The notes: generated from the letters alone by a model not told the origin. Shown: positions 34,627-44,301, numbered from the stretch's first letter. The stretch is DNA of 64,000 bases from Bacillota bacterium (GCA_023460955.1 JAEWOH010000062.1:62001-126000); one strand, 5' to 3'. Translations and numbers: made by a program.

Positions 34627-34815
34627 TTATTTCTGAACAAGGTCAATGGAACCTAATACTACGTGAGCCAATCCAAATCCAATAATCCCAGCCCCAATCG
34701 CAACTGTTGTGTCACGCTTGGACATGCCACGTTTCTTCATGTCAACTCCTCGCATTGCCAACCCGGTTGCTGTAACAGCTGATCCTAATATGGTCGGAAT
34801 AAGTCCTTCGCGCAA
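34627..34815 (-). CDS. Small glycine-rich membrane-associated protein
   Basis: 62 residues with two hydrophobic, glycine/alanine-rich segments (about 4-22 and 37-58) and a basic middle (MKKRGMSKRD). I do not recognise a family; similar short proteins occur in clostridia. Start TTG 34815 is supported by a strong GAGGAGGGG six bases ahead. It has its own terminator. Confidence 0.7.
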   Translation of the reverse strand: MREGLIPTILGSAVTATGLAMRGVDMKKRGMSKRDTTVAIGAGIIGFGLAHVVLGSIDLVQK

Positions 34816-34914
34816 AAGAATCCCCTCCTCTTTTTTTAAAGAACCAGAAATAAAATCTTTATTAATGTCTGCAAATAAGCTTTTTATATGTGGGAAAACT
34901 AATACATAATTGAC

Positions 34915-35217
34915 TTATTTCTTCCTTTGTAATAAGCGAGATATTCCTCCGTATAAAAAAGCTCCGCTAAAAAATAAGGAAAAAAGGAAACCAATGACGT
35001 TTTCATACTTGTTCAATCCGCCTTTAACTATAAATGGCACAGGAATCACACAGATTACTCCGAAAGCAATTATGAGTTTGGGATATTTACAAAGACTTAA
35101 AAGTGGTTTTGGCATTCTCCCGGTTCCAATATAATAACCAGGATTAAATCTATTTTCCTGCCATTCTGTGATTTCCTCAATTTCCTTGTCTAGAGAATTT
35201 TTATGATTCTCTGTCAT
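34915..35217 (-). CDS. Small membrane protein of unknown function
   Basis: 100 residues: a charged N-terminal half with NPGYYIGTGRMP and two membrane helices (about residues 50-70 and 75-93). Start ATG 35217, about eight bases after AGGAGG. No known family. Confidence 0.7.
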   Translation of the reverse strand: MTENHKNSLDKEIEEITEWQENRFNPGYYIGTGRMPKPLLSLCKYPKLIIAFGVICVIPVPFIVKGGLNKYENVIGFLFSLFFSGAFLYGGISRLLQRKK

Positions 35218-35424
35218 GATGTACCTCCTAGAATTCCCAAGCAACAGCCCATATAATACCAATAAATCAATTATATCACAAATTTACCCGGTATGTTTTA
35301 ATTGTAAAAAAAGATCATTTATATGAATCTTCTCATACAAATAATCTTTATTATGGTTTCACATCTAAATAATACTGTGTATTCTTAATAAATTGAGTCT
35401 CATTAAAAAACGTATACGCTTGAT

Positions 35425-36504
35425 TTAATCTATTGTTCCACCGCCCACAACAATATCTCCGTCATAAAAAACAACTGATTGGCCGGGTGTTATCGCTCTT
35501 TGCGGAGTATCAAATACGACCTTTATCCTGTTCTCGTCGATTATATGAACTGTAGCCGGAGCTTCCTTTGCGGAATACCGTATTTTTGCATTTACTCTCA
35601 TACCTTCAACAGGCTTTTCAATTGATATAAAATTCAGGTCAGACGCTGTAAGTGTATCTGAGAAAACCTCATTGTCATCCCCAAGGATTACCCTGTTATT
35701 TTCAGCATCCAGAGCCACCACAAACATGGGTTTCCCAAAGGCAATACCCAAACCTTTTCTCTGACCTACAGTATAATGAACTATTCCCTTGTGAGTACCC
35801 AATACATTTCCCTTTGTATCAACAAATTTGCCCGGGAGAATTTTCTTATCACTGTTTTCACTTAAAAATCTGCCATAATCGTTATCATTTATAAAACATA
35901 TTTCCTGACTGTCAGGCTTTGTTGCCACAGAGAGGCCTATCTCCTTGGCAAGCTCCCTGATGCGCTCTTTAGAATAATCCCCCACAGGCATAAGCGTTCT
36001 GCTAAGCTGCTCCTGCGTCAGATTATAAAGTGCATATGTCTGGTCTTTTCTGTCGGTAACAGATTTTTTAAGGATGTATCTTCCTGACGCAGGGTCAAGC
36101 ATAACCTTGGCGTAATGACCTGTAGCGATATAGTCAATTCCCATTGAAACTGCCTTATCCAGCATAGCCTGCCACTTGACATGCCTGTTGCAGGCTATGC
36201 AAGGGTTTGGTGTACGCCCTTTAAAGTACTCCTCTTTGAAATACTCAATAACTGTTTTATTAAAAATATCTTTGAAATTCAACACATAATATGGAATTCC
36301 AAGCTTATTAGCTACTCTTCTGGCGTCATCCACAGCAGAAAGTGAACAGCAGCCCCCCTCGGACTTTTTCATTTCCTCATCCATGTCCTGCCATATCTGA
36401 AGAGTTACCCCAATAACCTCATATCCCTGCTGCAATAAAATGGCGGCTGCAACAGAACTGTCTACGCCGCCGCTCATACCGAGCATAACTTTTTTTGAGC
36501 TCAT
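35425..36504 (-). CDS. mnmA: tRNA-specific 2-thiouridylase MnmA
   Basis: 359 residues. PP-loop SGGVDSS near residue 12, catalytic cysteines in NPCIACNRHVKW and SQEICFI. It thiolates U34 of Lys, Glu and Gln tRNAs with sulfur delivered from IscS-type desulfurases. The gene starts one base after the iscU stop (ATG 36504), so it is coupled to the iron-sulfur genes that can supply its sulfur. Confidence 0.96.
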   Translation of the reverse strand: MSSKKVMLGMSGGVDSSVAAAILLQQGYEVIGVTLQIWQDMDEEMKKSEGGCCSLSAVDDARRVANKLGIPYYVLNFKDIFNKTVIEYFKEEYFKGRTPNPCIACNRHVKWQAMLDKAVSMGIDYIATGHYAKVMLDPASGRYILKKSVTDRKDQTYALYNLTQEQLSRTLMPVGDYSKERIRELAKEIGLSVATKPDSQEICFINDNDYGRFLSENSDKKILPGKFVDTKGNVLGTHKGIVHYTVGQRKGLGIAFGKPMFVVALDAENNRVILGDDNEVFSDTLTASDLNFISIEKPVEGMRVNAKIRYSAKEAPATVHIIDENRIKVVFDTPQRAITPGQSVVFYDGDIVVGGGTID

Positions 36505-36505
36505 C

Positions 36506-36967
36506 CTATTCTTCGTCCTCGTCGTAATCTTCCTCTCTTCCGTGACTGTGATGACAGCTGCTGCAGCAACCTGTGCAATCAGCACTTTCGTCAGTAGCAA
36601 GGCCGTTTTTTCTTCTGTAATCCTCAAGTGCGGCCGCAATTGCTTCCTCAGCAAGATTTGAACAGTGCATCTTTGCAGGTGGCAGTCCGTCCAGAGCCTC
36701 AGCTACAGCTTTATTAGTAATCTTCATAGCTTCTTCAACAGTCTTTCCCTTAACAAGTTCAGTTGCCATACTGCTGGTAGCAACAGCTGCACCGCAGCCA
36801 AAAGTCTTGAATTTGGCATCAACTATTATATTATCCTCTATTTTAAGATACATTTTCATAATGTCTCCGCATTTAGCGTTACCTACCTGACCCACTCCAT
36901 TGGCATCTTCAATTTCTCCAACATTTCTTGGATTTGAAAAATGGTCCATTACTTTTTCACTATACAT
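36506..36967 (-). CDS. iscU: Iron-sulfur cluster scaffold IscU/NifU with Cys-His tail
   Basis: 153 residues. The three scaffold cysteines and aspartate are visible (NAKCGDIMKM, KTFGCGAAV, KMHCSNLAEE). After the NifU-N fold there is an extra tail of about 30 residues rich in Cys, His and acidic residues (CTGCCSSCHHSHGREEDYDED), not part of the standard scaffold. It lies between iscS and mnmA; GAGG precedes the ATG. Confidence 0.95.
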   Translation of the reverse strand: MYSEKVMDHFSNPRNVGEIEDANGVGQVGNAKCGDIMKMYLKIEDNIIVDAKFKTFGCGAAVATSSMATELVKGKTVEEAMKITNKAVAEALDGLPPAKMHCSNLAEEAIAAALEDYRRKNGLATDESADCTGCCSSCHHSHGREEDYDEDEE

Positions 36968-37035
36968 TTTACATAACCTCTTTTCCGATATAATATCAAC
37001 TTGGTATAACTATCAATACTTTAAATGATTAATAC

Positions 37036-38217
37036 TTACTTTTTATTTTTAATTGCTTCATATAGTGGTGACATGTCTCTTAATTTGTTAACTATCTTTG
37101 GTATTTCCTCAAGAATATAATCAACATCCTCCAGTGTATTATCATCACCAAAAGTCAATCTCAATGAACCATGAGCAATTTCATGGGGTAGACCGATAGC
37201 CATTAATACATGTGAAGGATCAAGTGAACCTGATGAGCATGCAGAACCACTGGAACCGCAAACCCCCATCATATCGAGCATAAGCAGTAAGGACTCTCCT
37301 TCAATAAATTCGAAGGATATGTTAACATTTCCCGGAAGTCTACTGGTTCTGTGTCCATTTAATCTGATGTAAGGAATCTTAGCCATAAGGCCTTCTATTG
37401 TTTTCTCTCTTAATTCCAGAAGTTTTTTATTATAAGCCTCCATGTTTTGTGAAGCCAGCTCTATGGCTTTTCCCAACCCAATAACGCCTGGAAGATTTTC
37501 AGTACTTGCTCTTTTACCTCTCTCCTGTGCACCACCATGAATAAAGGAAGAAATTTTAACTCCTTTTCTTACATATAATGCGCCCACGCCTTTAGGTCCA
37601 TAGAACTTGTGACCTGACAAGGATAACAGGTCTATGTTCATTTTCTGAACGTCTATTGCAACATTACCTATTGCCTGTACAGCATCTGTGTGAAAAAGAA
37701 TACCCTTTTCACGGGCAATGGCACCGATTTCCTGTATTGGCTGAATAGTACCTATTTCATTATTAGCAAACATAATACTTATTAGTATTGTTGTATCTTT
37801 GATTGCTTTTTTCAGTTCTTCAAGTGAAATAACTCCATCGTTGTCGACAGGAAGATAAGTAACTTCAAAGCCTTCACCCTCCAGATATTTACATGAATTC
37901 AATACCGCCGGATGCTCAATTGCAGAAGTTATAATATGATTGCCCTTTTTTTTATTTGCTCCTGCAATGCCCTTCAAGGCCCAGTTATCAGCTTCACTTC
38001 CAGAGGCTGTAAAATATATTTCTCTAGGTTCTGCTCCTAGCGCCTTTGCTACTTTTTCCCTGGCTTCTTCAACTGCTTTCTTGCTTTCACGACCAAGGCT
38101 ATATATCGAAGAAGCATTACCAAAATGTTCACAGAAGTAAGGCTTCATTGCCTCAAATACTTCCGGCTTAACATATGTGGTTGCTGCATGATCCAAGTAA
38201 ATCATTCTGTTTCCCAT
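37036..38217 (-). CDS. iscS: Cysteine desulfurase IscS/NifS
   Basis: 393 residues, PLP-dependent. PLP lysine in LSGHKFYGPKG, active-site loop cysteine in GSACSSGSLDPSH, and substrate histidine region TSAIEHPAVLNS. Donates sulfur to IscU and to MnmA, both downstream. Start ATG 38217 with AAGGGAG six to eight bases upstream. Confidence 0.97.
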   Translation of the reverse strand: MGNRMIYLDHAATTYVKPEVFEAMKPYFCEHFGNASSIYSLGRESKKAVEEAREKVAKALGAEPREIYFTASGSEADNWALKGIAGANKKKGNHIITSAIEHPAVLNSCKYLEGEGFEVTYLPVDNDGVISLEELKKAIKDTTILISIMFANNEIGTIQPIQEIGAIAREKGILFHTDAVQAIGNVAIDVQKMNIDLLSLSGHKFYGPKGVGALYVRKGVKISSFIHGGAQERGKRASTENLPGVIGLGKAIELASQNMEAYNKKLLELREKTIEGLMAKIPYIRLNGHRTSRLPGNVNISFEFIEGESLLLMLDMMGVCGSSGSACSSGSLDPSHVLMAIGLPHEIAHGSLRLTFGDDNTLEDVDYILEEIPKIVNKLRDMSPLYEAIKNKK

Positions 38218-38319
38218 GTCGAACACTCCCTTAATTATTTAAACTCAAGCGGATTAATTGAACTGAATTTTTCAATCATTCGCTAATAATATACCCTTAC
38301 AAAACTCAATAAAAACGGA

Positions 38320-38766
38320 TTATATGTAATAAATATAATCATTTTTTGTCTTACTCTCGTATTCTGCTACAAGATCGGCAATAGAGATGGAATCAACTAC
38401 TTCATTGATTTTATCCCTCAACTTAGCCCATACAGCAGCAGTGACACAAAAATCAGCCTTATCACAGCTCACAGGCATTTCAAGATCTATACAGTCAACA
38501 GGGCATAAAGTTCCCTCTAAAGATCTTAAAACATCTCCAACAGAAATATTTTCCGCAGGTTTGGCAAGTAGATAACCTCCCTGTGCCCCCCTTATGCTCT
38601 TGACCAGTCCGGATTTTTTTAGTGAGGAAAAAAGCTGTTCCAGATAATTTTCAGATAGGCCCTGTCTCTCAGCTACACATTTTAATGAAACCTGACCATC
38701 CTTATCATGAACTGCAAGATCAACAATTGCTCTTAATCCATATCTCCCCTTAGTAGAAACCTTCAA
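38320..38766 (-). CDS. iscR: Rrf2-family regulator IscR
   Basis: 148 residues with an N-terminal winged helix (KGRYGLRAIVDLAVHD, LSENYLEQLFSSLKKSGLVKSIRGAQGGY) and C-terminal cysteines LCPVDC, SCDKADFC that can hold a [2Fe-2S] cluster. It leads the iscR-iscS-iscU-mnmA operon and probably represses it when clusters are plentiful. Start TTG 38766, seven bases after GGGGTG. Two palindromes lie in its leader. Confidence 0.93.
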   Translation of the reverse strand: MKVSTKGRYGLRAIVDLAVHDKDGQVSLKCVAERQGLSENYLEQLFSSLKKSGLVKSIRGAQGGYLLAKPAENISVGDVLRSLEGTLCPVDCIDLEMPVSCDKADFCVTAAVWAKLRDKINEVVDSISIADLVAEYESKTKNDYIYYI

Positions 38767-38783
38767 ATAAATACACCCCAATC

Positions 38784-38797
38784 ACGTGCCAGCACGT
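38784..38797 (-). promoter_or_regulatory. Palindrome ACGTGC-CA-GCACGT in the iscR leader
   Basis: Perfect 6-bp arms located about 18 bases before the iscR start and inside the transcribed leader. Candidate operator or hairpin near the ribosome site. Confidence 0.4.
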
Positions 38798-38808
38798 AGT
38801 CAATTACC

Positions 38809-38822
38809 TTAATTCCAATTAA
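38809..38822 (-). promoter_or_regulatory. Palindrome TTAATT-CC-AATTAA in the iscR leader
   Basis: Perfect 6-bp arms about 12 bases downstream of the predicted transcription start. A plausible Rrf2/IscR binding site for autoregulation. Confidence 0.45.
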
Positions 38823-38840
38823 ATTACTAGACTTTAATTG

Positions 38841-38869
38841 ATGTTACCACATACGAAAAAGGAATTCAA
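38841..38869 (-). promoter_or_regulatory. Sigma-A promoter of the isc operon
   Basis: Minus strand TTGAAT (38864-38869), 17 bases, TAACAT (38841-38846), with transcription expected to begin near 38834. Confidence 0.6.
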
Positions 38870-38931
38870 GTATAATTAGTAACATTTGTATGAAATAATG
38901 GAATTATTTATTGTTAGAAATGACCTATGAT

Positions 38932-39213
38932 TTAAATAAAAGAACTATAGCACCTGGTTCTCAGCATGTAATCTATTTCTTCAATACTCTTTCCGTTTGC
39001 ACAAACGATAAAAACACCATAGCTTGATTTGCTGCTGGTGCTCATTACCGGACTTGTATTTTCTTCAGTTATTGCCGAAAAATCGAATCTTGTTCCCTCA
39101 TACACTACTGCATCAATAGGATTTCTATAAGTATATAGGTCTACTACTGTATACCCCTTCTGGGATAAAGCCTTGGAAAGTTCTGTTAAATTTGACTGAA
39201 CTGCAACTACCAT
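38932..39213 (-). CDS. UPF0180-like protein
   Basis: 93 residues starting MVVAVQSNLTELSKALSQKGYTVVDL, the signature of the UPF0180/YkuS-like family (function unknown). Start ATG 39213, about five bases after GGAGGTG. It appears monocistronic. Confidence 0.75.
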   Translation of the reverse strand: MVVAVQSNLTELSKALSQKGYTVVDLYTYRNPIDAVVYEGTRFDFSAITEENTSPVMSTSSKSSYGVFIVCANGKSIEEIDYMLRTRCYSSFI

Positions 39214-39376
39214 AAACACACCTCCGAAAAACTAAAAGGAATTATATACACCCTCTGGTATCCGCTTCCAGTAAACATTTTTATACTTGAAGCTATTCCC
39301 TGATAGTATTTGCAGAGGAATAATTATTATTCCGATTAAAATAAATGTTTTTTCAGAGTCATCCTGCCCCTGTTAT

Positions 39377-39712
39377 CTATTTTGAATCAGTCTGTTCTGA
39401 ACCTGTTTCTCCTGCATCAGTCTGTTCCGAATTAGTCTTCTCTGAAGCCGCCTGTTCTGAACCATTAGGCTCGGTATCTGATAATTCGGACACATCCGGT
39501 TCATCGTTACCTACTGAATTCATTCTATTAATAACTTCTTCAGATATTTTTGACTTTCTGCTCATATTGGTTTTATCTGAAAATAAAAACCATACCGCTA
39601 TTACAGCATACAATGCAATACTCTGTACCTGAAAAACATGCCAAAAGACTATGTTTATCATTAATAATACAAAACCGACCAACAAAACCCATGCCAATAC
39701 TCTTTTTAACAT
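39377..39712 (-). CDS. Membrane protein with Ser-Glu-Gln repeat tail
   Basis: 111 residues: two membrane helices in the first 45 residues, a basic hinge (RKSK), then an acidic tail with imperfect SEQT/SEQA repeats (GSEQAASEKTNSEQTDAGETGSEQTDSK). No known family. Its ATG touches the rarA stop, so it is in the same transcript. Confidence 0.7.
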   Translation of the reverse strand: MLKRVLAWVLLVGFVLLMINIVFWHVFQVQSIALYAVIAVWFLFSDKTNMSRKSKISEEVINRMNSVGNDEPDVSELSDTEPNGSEQAASEKTNSEQTDAGETGSEQTDSK

Positions 39713-41002
39713 TTATTGTTCTCTCCATTTCTCCAGCCATTCTTTTATTTTGGCCTCATAGCCATTTGCCGTAGGATTATAATATAAAGTTCCTTTCATT
39801 TCTTCCGGGAAAAATTCCTGCTTTACTATATTGTTTTTATAGTCGTGGGCATATTTATAGCCCTGTCCATACCCCAATTGTTCCATGCCCTTGGCTGCCG
39901 CATTGCGCAAATGCATAGGAACGCTTCCTGTGTTTCTGGAACCAACATCTGTCAATGCACTGTTTATAGCCATATAGGCTGAGTTAGACTTTGGACTGCA
40001 GGCCACAGTAACAGCCGCATGTGCCAGAATTATTCTGGACTCGGGCATTCCAATCATCTTGACTGCCTGCGCTGCAGCAACAGCCACCTGCAAGGCGGTA
40101 GGATTAGCCATACCTACATCCTCTGATGCACAAATAATAATCCTTCTTGCAAGAAACTCCACGTCTTCTCCGGCATAAAGGGCTCTTGCCAGATAGAAAA
40201 CCGCTGCATCGGGATTACTGCCACGCATGGATTTTATAAACGCACTTATGTTGTCGTAGTGCTCTTCACCATTTTTATCAAATCTTATGGCCTTTTTCTG
40301 AACACATTCCTCTATAGTTTTAAGAGTTATATTTATCAGACCGTCTTCACCAAGCTCGGAGGTCAAAACTGCCAGTTCTATAGAATTAAGTGCAGTCCTG
40401 GCATCCCCGGAACATACCTCGCTCAGGTAATCAAGAGCCTCTTCACTAACACTGATATTATAGTTTCCAAGGCCTCTTTCCTTGTCTTTAATTGCAGAAA
40501 CCAGCAGCTTTTTTATATCCTTCTGTTCAAGAGGCTTCAGCATAAATACGGTTGATCTTGATATGAGAGCCTTGTTAACTTCAAAAAAAGGATTTTCAGT
40601 AGTTGCACCAATAAGTACGATAGTTCCGTCCTCAACATATGGCAACAGAGCATCCTGCTGAGATTTGTTAAAGCGGTGTATTTCATCGATAAATAGTACT
40701 GTTCTTCCGTTAGGATTGAGCATCGCGTTCTTGGTATCTGCCGCTATACGTTTTATATCATTGACTCCGGAGGTTACTGCATTCAGCTTTTCAAAGCTGG
40801 ACTGTGTTGTATTCGCAATAATCCGGGCAAGGGAGGTTTTACCTGTACCGGGTGGTCCGTACAGAATAATTGAAGTAATTCTGTCTGCCTTTATCATCCT
40901 GTACAGCATTTTATCCCTGCCTATAATATGGCCCTGTCCCACAAATTCTTCAATTGTTCTTGGTGACATCCTATATGCCAAAGGTTGTATTTTTTCTCTC
41001 AT
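39713..41002 (-). CDS. rarA: Replication-associated recombination protein A (RarA/MgsA)
   Basis: 429 residues, AAA+ ATPase: Walker A GPPGTGKT, Walker B LFIDEIHRF, sensor GATTENPFFEVN, and the family's C-terminal tetramerisation part. Works at stalled replication forks. It starts 12 bases after the stalk-domain gene upstream. Confidence 0.96.
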   Translation of the reverse strand: MREKIQPLAYRMSPRTIEEFVGQGHIIGRDKMLYRMIKADRITSIILYGPPGTGKTSLARIIANTTQSSFEKLNAVTSGVNDIKRIAADTKNAMLNPNGRTVLFIDEIHRFNKSQQDALLPYVEDGTIVLIGATTENPFFEVNKALISRSTVFMLKPLEQKDIKKLLVSAIKDKERGLGNYNISVSEEALDYLSEVCSGDARTALNSIELAVLTSELGEDGLINITLKTIEECVQKKAIRFDKNGEEHYDNISAFIKSMRGSNPDAAVFYLARALYAGEDVEFLARRIIICASEDVGMANPTALQVAVAAAQAVKMIGMPESRIILAHAAVTVACSPKSNSAYMAINSALTDVGSRNTGSVPMHLRNAAAKGMEQLGYGQGYKYAHDYKNNIVKQEFFPEEMKGTLYYNPTANGYEAKIKEWLEKWREQ

Positions 41003-41014
41003 AATTCTCCTGGT

Positions 41015-42979
41015 TTATTTCGTTATTATGAAGGAATTCCATATATCGTCTACTTCTTTTAATGCATTTTCAGTTGCTGTGAGCTCAGGAACAACACTTA
41101 CATAGCAGTACGAATAATTTCCCGCCTCAAAACAATAGCAGCTTACTGTTGCAAAGAAATCCTTCTCGGTACTTTCAACCTTGTAGGTATAAGTCCTGGT
41201 ATCGTAACCTTTTACTGTGACCTGTGACTTTACAGGGTCAGCACCGTATATTTTCTTCAAGGCTTTTATAACACTAAACTTTTCCTCATCAGTTAAGGTT
41301 TTAGATAGTGATGACTTTTCCAACGAGTAAACCATAATACTTGTAGTGTTTTTAGGATTATTAAACGACACAAAGCTTTCATCCTCGGTTCCTGATTTTG
41401 TCCAGAACCCGGGCAGTTTCAAACTCCACCTAAAGGTCTTGTTAATGTACTCAAATGGAGCGTCCTGCTGTGATACTCTTATTCCGGAATTTTTATTATT
41501 ATATTTTTCAATATCATTTTTGAATTTGTCGGCATCAACAGTGTAAAAGGTCATATCATTTATTGTGTCGATAAATTCCTTTATCAGCTTATCATGTTCA
41601 GCCTCTGGAAGCTTTACAGTAATTTCATATACTATATTGCCTTTTGTAAAATAAAGTTCATCCATAATATAAACCTTATCTGCCTGCTTTATACTGAACT
41701 TGAGACTTCTGGCATCGTTTCCTGCAGCTGACGAATAGTCATCTGAAATAAACTTGTAAACAGCTTTGTTAAAGTATGTATTATAGTCATCAACTATCCT
41801 GTCAACGTAATCATCAAGGTTGTCGTCTTCATCAATTGTTTTAATGGACACCTTCATATAATGGGAGCTATCCCTTCCAAGACAGGTAGTCATCGGGTCA
41901 TCATTGGAAAGAACCCTATCCCAATCGGCAGGAACTTTTACTGACCAGGGCAGATACTTTGAATCTTGATTCAGAGCGATATAATTGTAGTAATTAGCTT
42001 TGCCCTGCTTTATCTTTGAAATGTCTTCAACGCCTTTTACTGCTCCCTTGTAATTGAGGTTAAAGGAAGTTATTATACCTTCGTAATACTTATCTTTAAG
42101 AAGCTTTTCAGGTGTTACAGAATTGTCATAACAATTAAGGGTCATATAATAGAAGTAATCACCCTTGTCGAAAACCCTAACTCTTAAAGCTTCATCGTAT
42201 TCAGACAACCTTGTATACTCAAAATACGGAACCGTTGCTTTTAAGTCAATTTTTGAGCTCCGAACTGTACTGTTATATAGAATATTATTATAAAGTTCGG
42301 TCAACTTCCTGCTATTTTTATTTTCAACCGCTACTTCAAAATACAGATTTCTGCCTTCATTTGTTATACCGACTTTATCAGATTTAAAACTGTTGGATAT
42401 AATTCTGGAACCCGAAGGCACACTTAAACTCCAGCCATAATAACTGTTTCCCACCTTTGGACTGCTGATACCACCGGTAAGAAAAGACAAATCACTAAGA
42501 GCCCCATCATCCTCCAGGACAATTTTCACTGAGCCTTTTTTAAGATCACTTGTAACTGTAACCGGGAAATTAACGGAAATAAAATCCAACGGGACCATGA
42601 TCGACTTATTCTTTACTTCCGGCGCCGTAGTAAGCTTTTTAGCCTCCTGGTTTCTGCTGTAGCTTAAAGAACCGGTGGTTATCTGTACATTAAGTTCACC
42701 ATATATTATTTCCGTAACTTTTTTATCCTTCTTGTTAACTTCTGCACCAATAGTGGTTGTAAACCATTCCAGAGGTATCATTATTGAGTTTTTTATTATG
42801 TAAGGCTTTTCAATTTGGGATAGTCTTCCATCTATTTTCGCCGAAGTGCTCCCAACCTTTAGTTCCAGTACAAGCTTATCATTCGCTGCTGCATATGTGC
42901 TGAACAGGCACGATATAATTAATGAGAATATAATAACCAGGCTCGCGGTTTTTTTACCGCTTCTGAACAATTTATTCAT
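41015..42979 (-). CDS. Secreted stalk-domain (copper amine oxidase N-terminal-like) protein
   Basis: 654 residues with a signal peptide (about 1-32). The first 150 residues hold the stalk domain (IIKNSIMIPLEWFTTTIGAEVN and NKSIMVPLDFIS). The rest contains three similar beta-rich modules beginning GWSLSVP, PWSVKVPADW and RWSLKLPGFW, an internal triplication. No catalytic motif. Probably extracellular, wall-associated; function unknown. Confidence 0.75.
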   Translation of the reverse strand: MNKLFRSGKKTASLVIIFSLIISCLFSTYAAANDKLVLELKVGSTSAKIDGRLSQIEKPYIIKNSIMIPLEWFTTTIGAEVNKKDKKVTEIIYGELNVQITTGSLSYSRNQEAKKLTTAPEVKNKSIMVPLDFISVNFPVTVTSDLKKGSVKIVLEDDGALSDLSFLTGGISSPKVGNSYYGWSLSVPSGSRIISNSFKSDKVGITNEGRNLYFEVAVENKNSRKLTELYNNILYNSTVRSSKIDLKATVPYFEYTRLSEYDEALRVRVFDKGDYFYYMTLNCYDNSVTPEKLLKDKYYEGIITSFNLNYKGAVKGVEDISKIKQGKANYYNYIALNQDSKYLPWSVKVPADWDRVLSNDDPMTTCLGRDSSHYMKVSIKTIDEDDNLDDYVDRIVDDYNTYFNKAVYKFISDDYSSAAGNDARSLKFSIKQADKVYIMDELYFTKGNIVYEITVKLPEAEHDKLIKEFIDTINDMTFYTVDADKFKNDIEKYNNKNSGIRVSQQDAPFEYINKTFRWSLKLPGFWTKSGTEDESFVSFNNPKNTTSIMVYSLEKSSLSKTLTDEEKFSVIKALKKIYGADPVKSQVTVKGYDTRTYTYKVESTEKDFFATVSCYCFEAGNYSYCYVSVVPELTATENALKEVDDIWNSFIITK

Positions 42980-43045
42980 AGAGGCACGTCCTTAATAGTT
43001 GATATTATCCATTATATTGGTAATTTATTAAAATCTCAATCAAAG

Positions 43046-44197
43046 TTACTGTTTAGTTTTACTCTCACCGAACTCCACTTTAACAGTAATTAATTTTCCG
43101 TCTCGCAATAAATTAAAGGCTGCTTTATCTCCCGGAAGATACTTCTTCATTTCTTCGTTATAATCAATTATAGAATTCACTTTTACCCCGTTTACCGAAA
43201 TAAGCTTGTCATCTTCGTGGATATCATATAGTTCAGCAGGAGAACCATCTAATATATTCTGAACAGTCAGTCCCTCTTCTGTACTGGGTAAGCCGTATTT
43301 TGATGCAATACTTTCTGAAAAAACTATTCCAATATAAGGTCTCATTATTTTTCCAAATCTTTCAAAATGACTTATGGCGTATTTGACAGTATCAACAGGA
43401 ATAGAAAAATTAAGCCCTTCAACACCAAAACCTATAAGCTTAACTGAATTTATGCCAATGACTTCCCCTTTCATATTTACCAAAGGCCCACCGCTGTTAC
43501 CACCGTTTATTGCGGCATCTGACTGGATAAATCTGTACTCGCCGTCAGTAGATCTGTTCATTCCGCTGATAATACCTTTTGTAGCGGAATTACGCAAATT
43601 GAACGATTGTGGAGTTCCTATGGCTACTACCTCCTGGCCCACCGAAACACTTGATATATCTCCAAAAACTGCCGGAGTAAGTCCTCCCTTATCAACTTTT
43701 ATTACAGCCAGGTCCAAGCTCTCATCGATAGCTTTCAGCCTTGCCTTGTATGCCTTGCTGTTGGACAGCACAACCACAATTGTGTCCATATCCTTTACAA
43801 CATGCGCGTTTGTTATTATGTACCCGTCACTTCTATATATGACACCAGTGCCGAATATAAGATTATCCGTGTATTCGCTGTAATCGTAGCTACTTTCCTT
43901 CAGCTTTCCTATAATGCCAACAACCGAGGGACTTACCTTATTTATAATATTAGTAAACTTATTTGTATTAGTATTTATTTCAACCGAGTTGCCATTATTG
44001 GCAACCGATATTCCATCCAAATTGTTCTTCAGGCTATCCACCAGCACATATTGTTTCCCGTTAATTTCCCTTACTGCACCGTCAACCTGCTTTCCATCAA
44101 GCTTCAGAATTGGACCTGAGGCTGCATTTATACCTGTTGTCAAACATGCCATTGCTGCAGCCAGGCATAGGACTTTAACTATTGTTTTCTTGGCCAT
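43046..44197 (-). CDS. HtrA/DegP-like serine protease with stalk-like N-terminal domain
   Basis: 383 residues. A signal peptide (about 1-26) is followed by a short stalk-like module (ILKLDGKQVDGAVREINGKQYVLVDSL), then a trypsin-like protease with catalytic His (TNAHVVKD), Asp (SLDLAVIKV) and Ser (GGNSGGPL), and a C-terminal PDZ. Most Firmicutes HtrA proteins have a membrane anchor instead of this N-terminal module. It likely degrades damaged exported proteins. Start ATG 44197 with GAGGGAG ahead. Confidence 0.9.
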   Translation of the reverse strand: MAKKTIVKVLCLAAAMACLTTGINAASGPILKLDGKQVDGAVREINGKQYVLVDSLKNNLDGISVANNGNSVEINTNTNKFTNIINKVSPSVVGIIGKLKESSYDYSEYTDNLIFGTGVIYRSDGYIITNAHVVKDMDTIVVVLSNSKAYKARLKAIDESLDLAVIKVDKGGLTPAVFGDISSVSVGQEVVAIGTPQSFNLRNSATKGIISGMNRSTDGEYRFIQSDAAINGGNSGGPLVNMKGEVIGINSVKLIGFGVEGLNFSIPVDTVKYAISHFERFGKIMRPYIGIVFSESIASKYGLPSTEEGLTVQNILDGSPAELYDIHEDDKLISVNGVKVNSIIDYNEEMKKYLPGDKAAFNLLRDGKLITVKVEFGESKTKQ

Positions 44198-44301
44198 CCG
44201 CTGTCTCCCTCTCTTTCCATATTGACATTTTACCATTTTGGGAGAGGCAATTCAATTATAGTACTTTATATTATTATGGGATAAACCCTATATGACATAC
44301 A

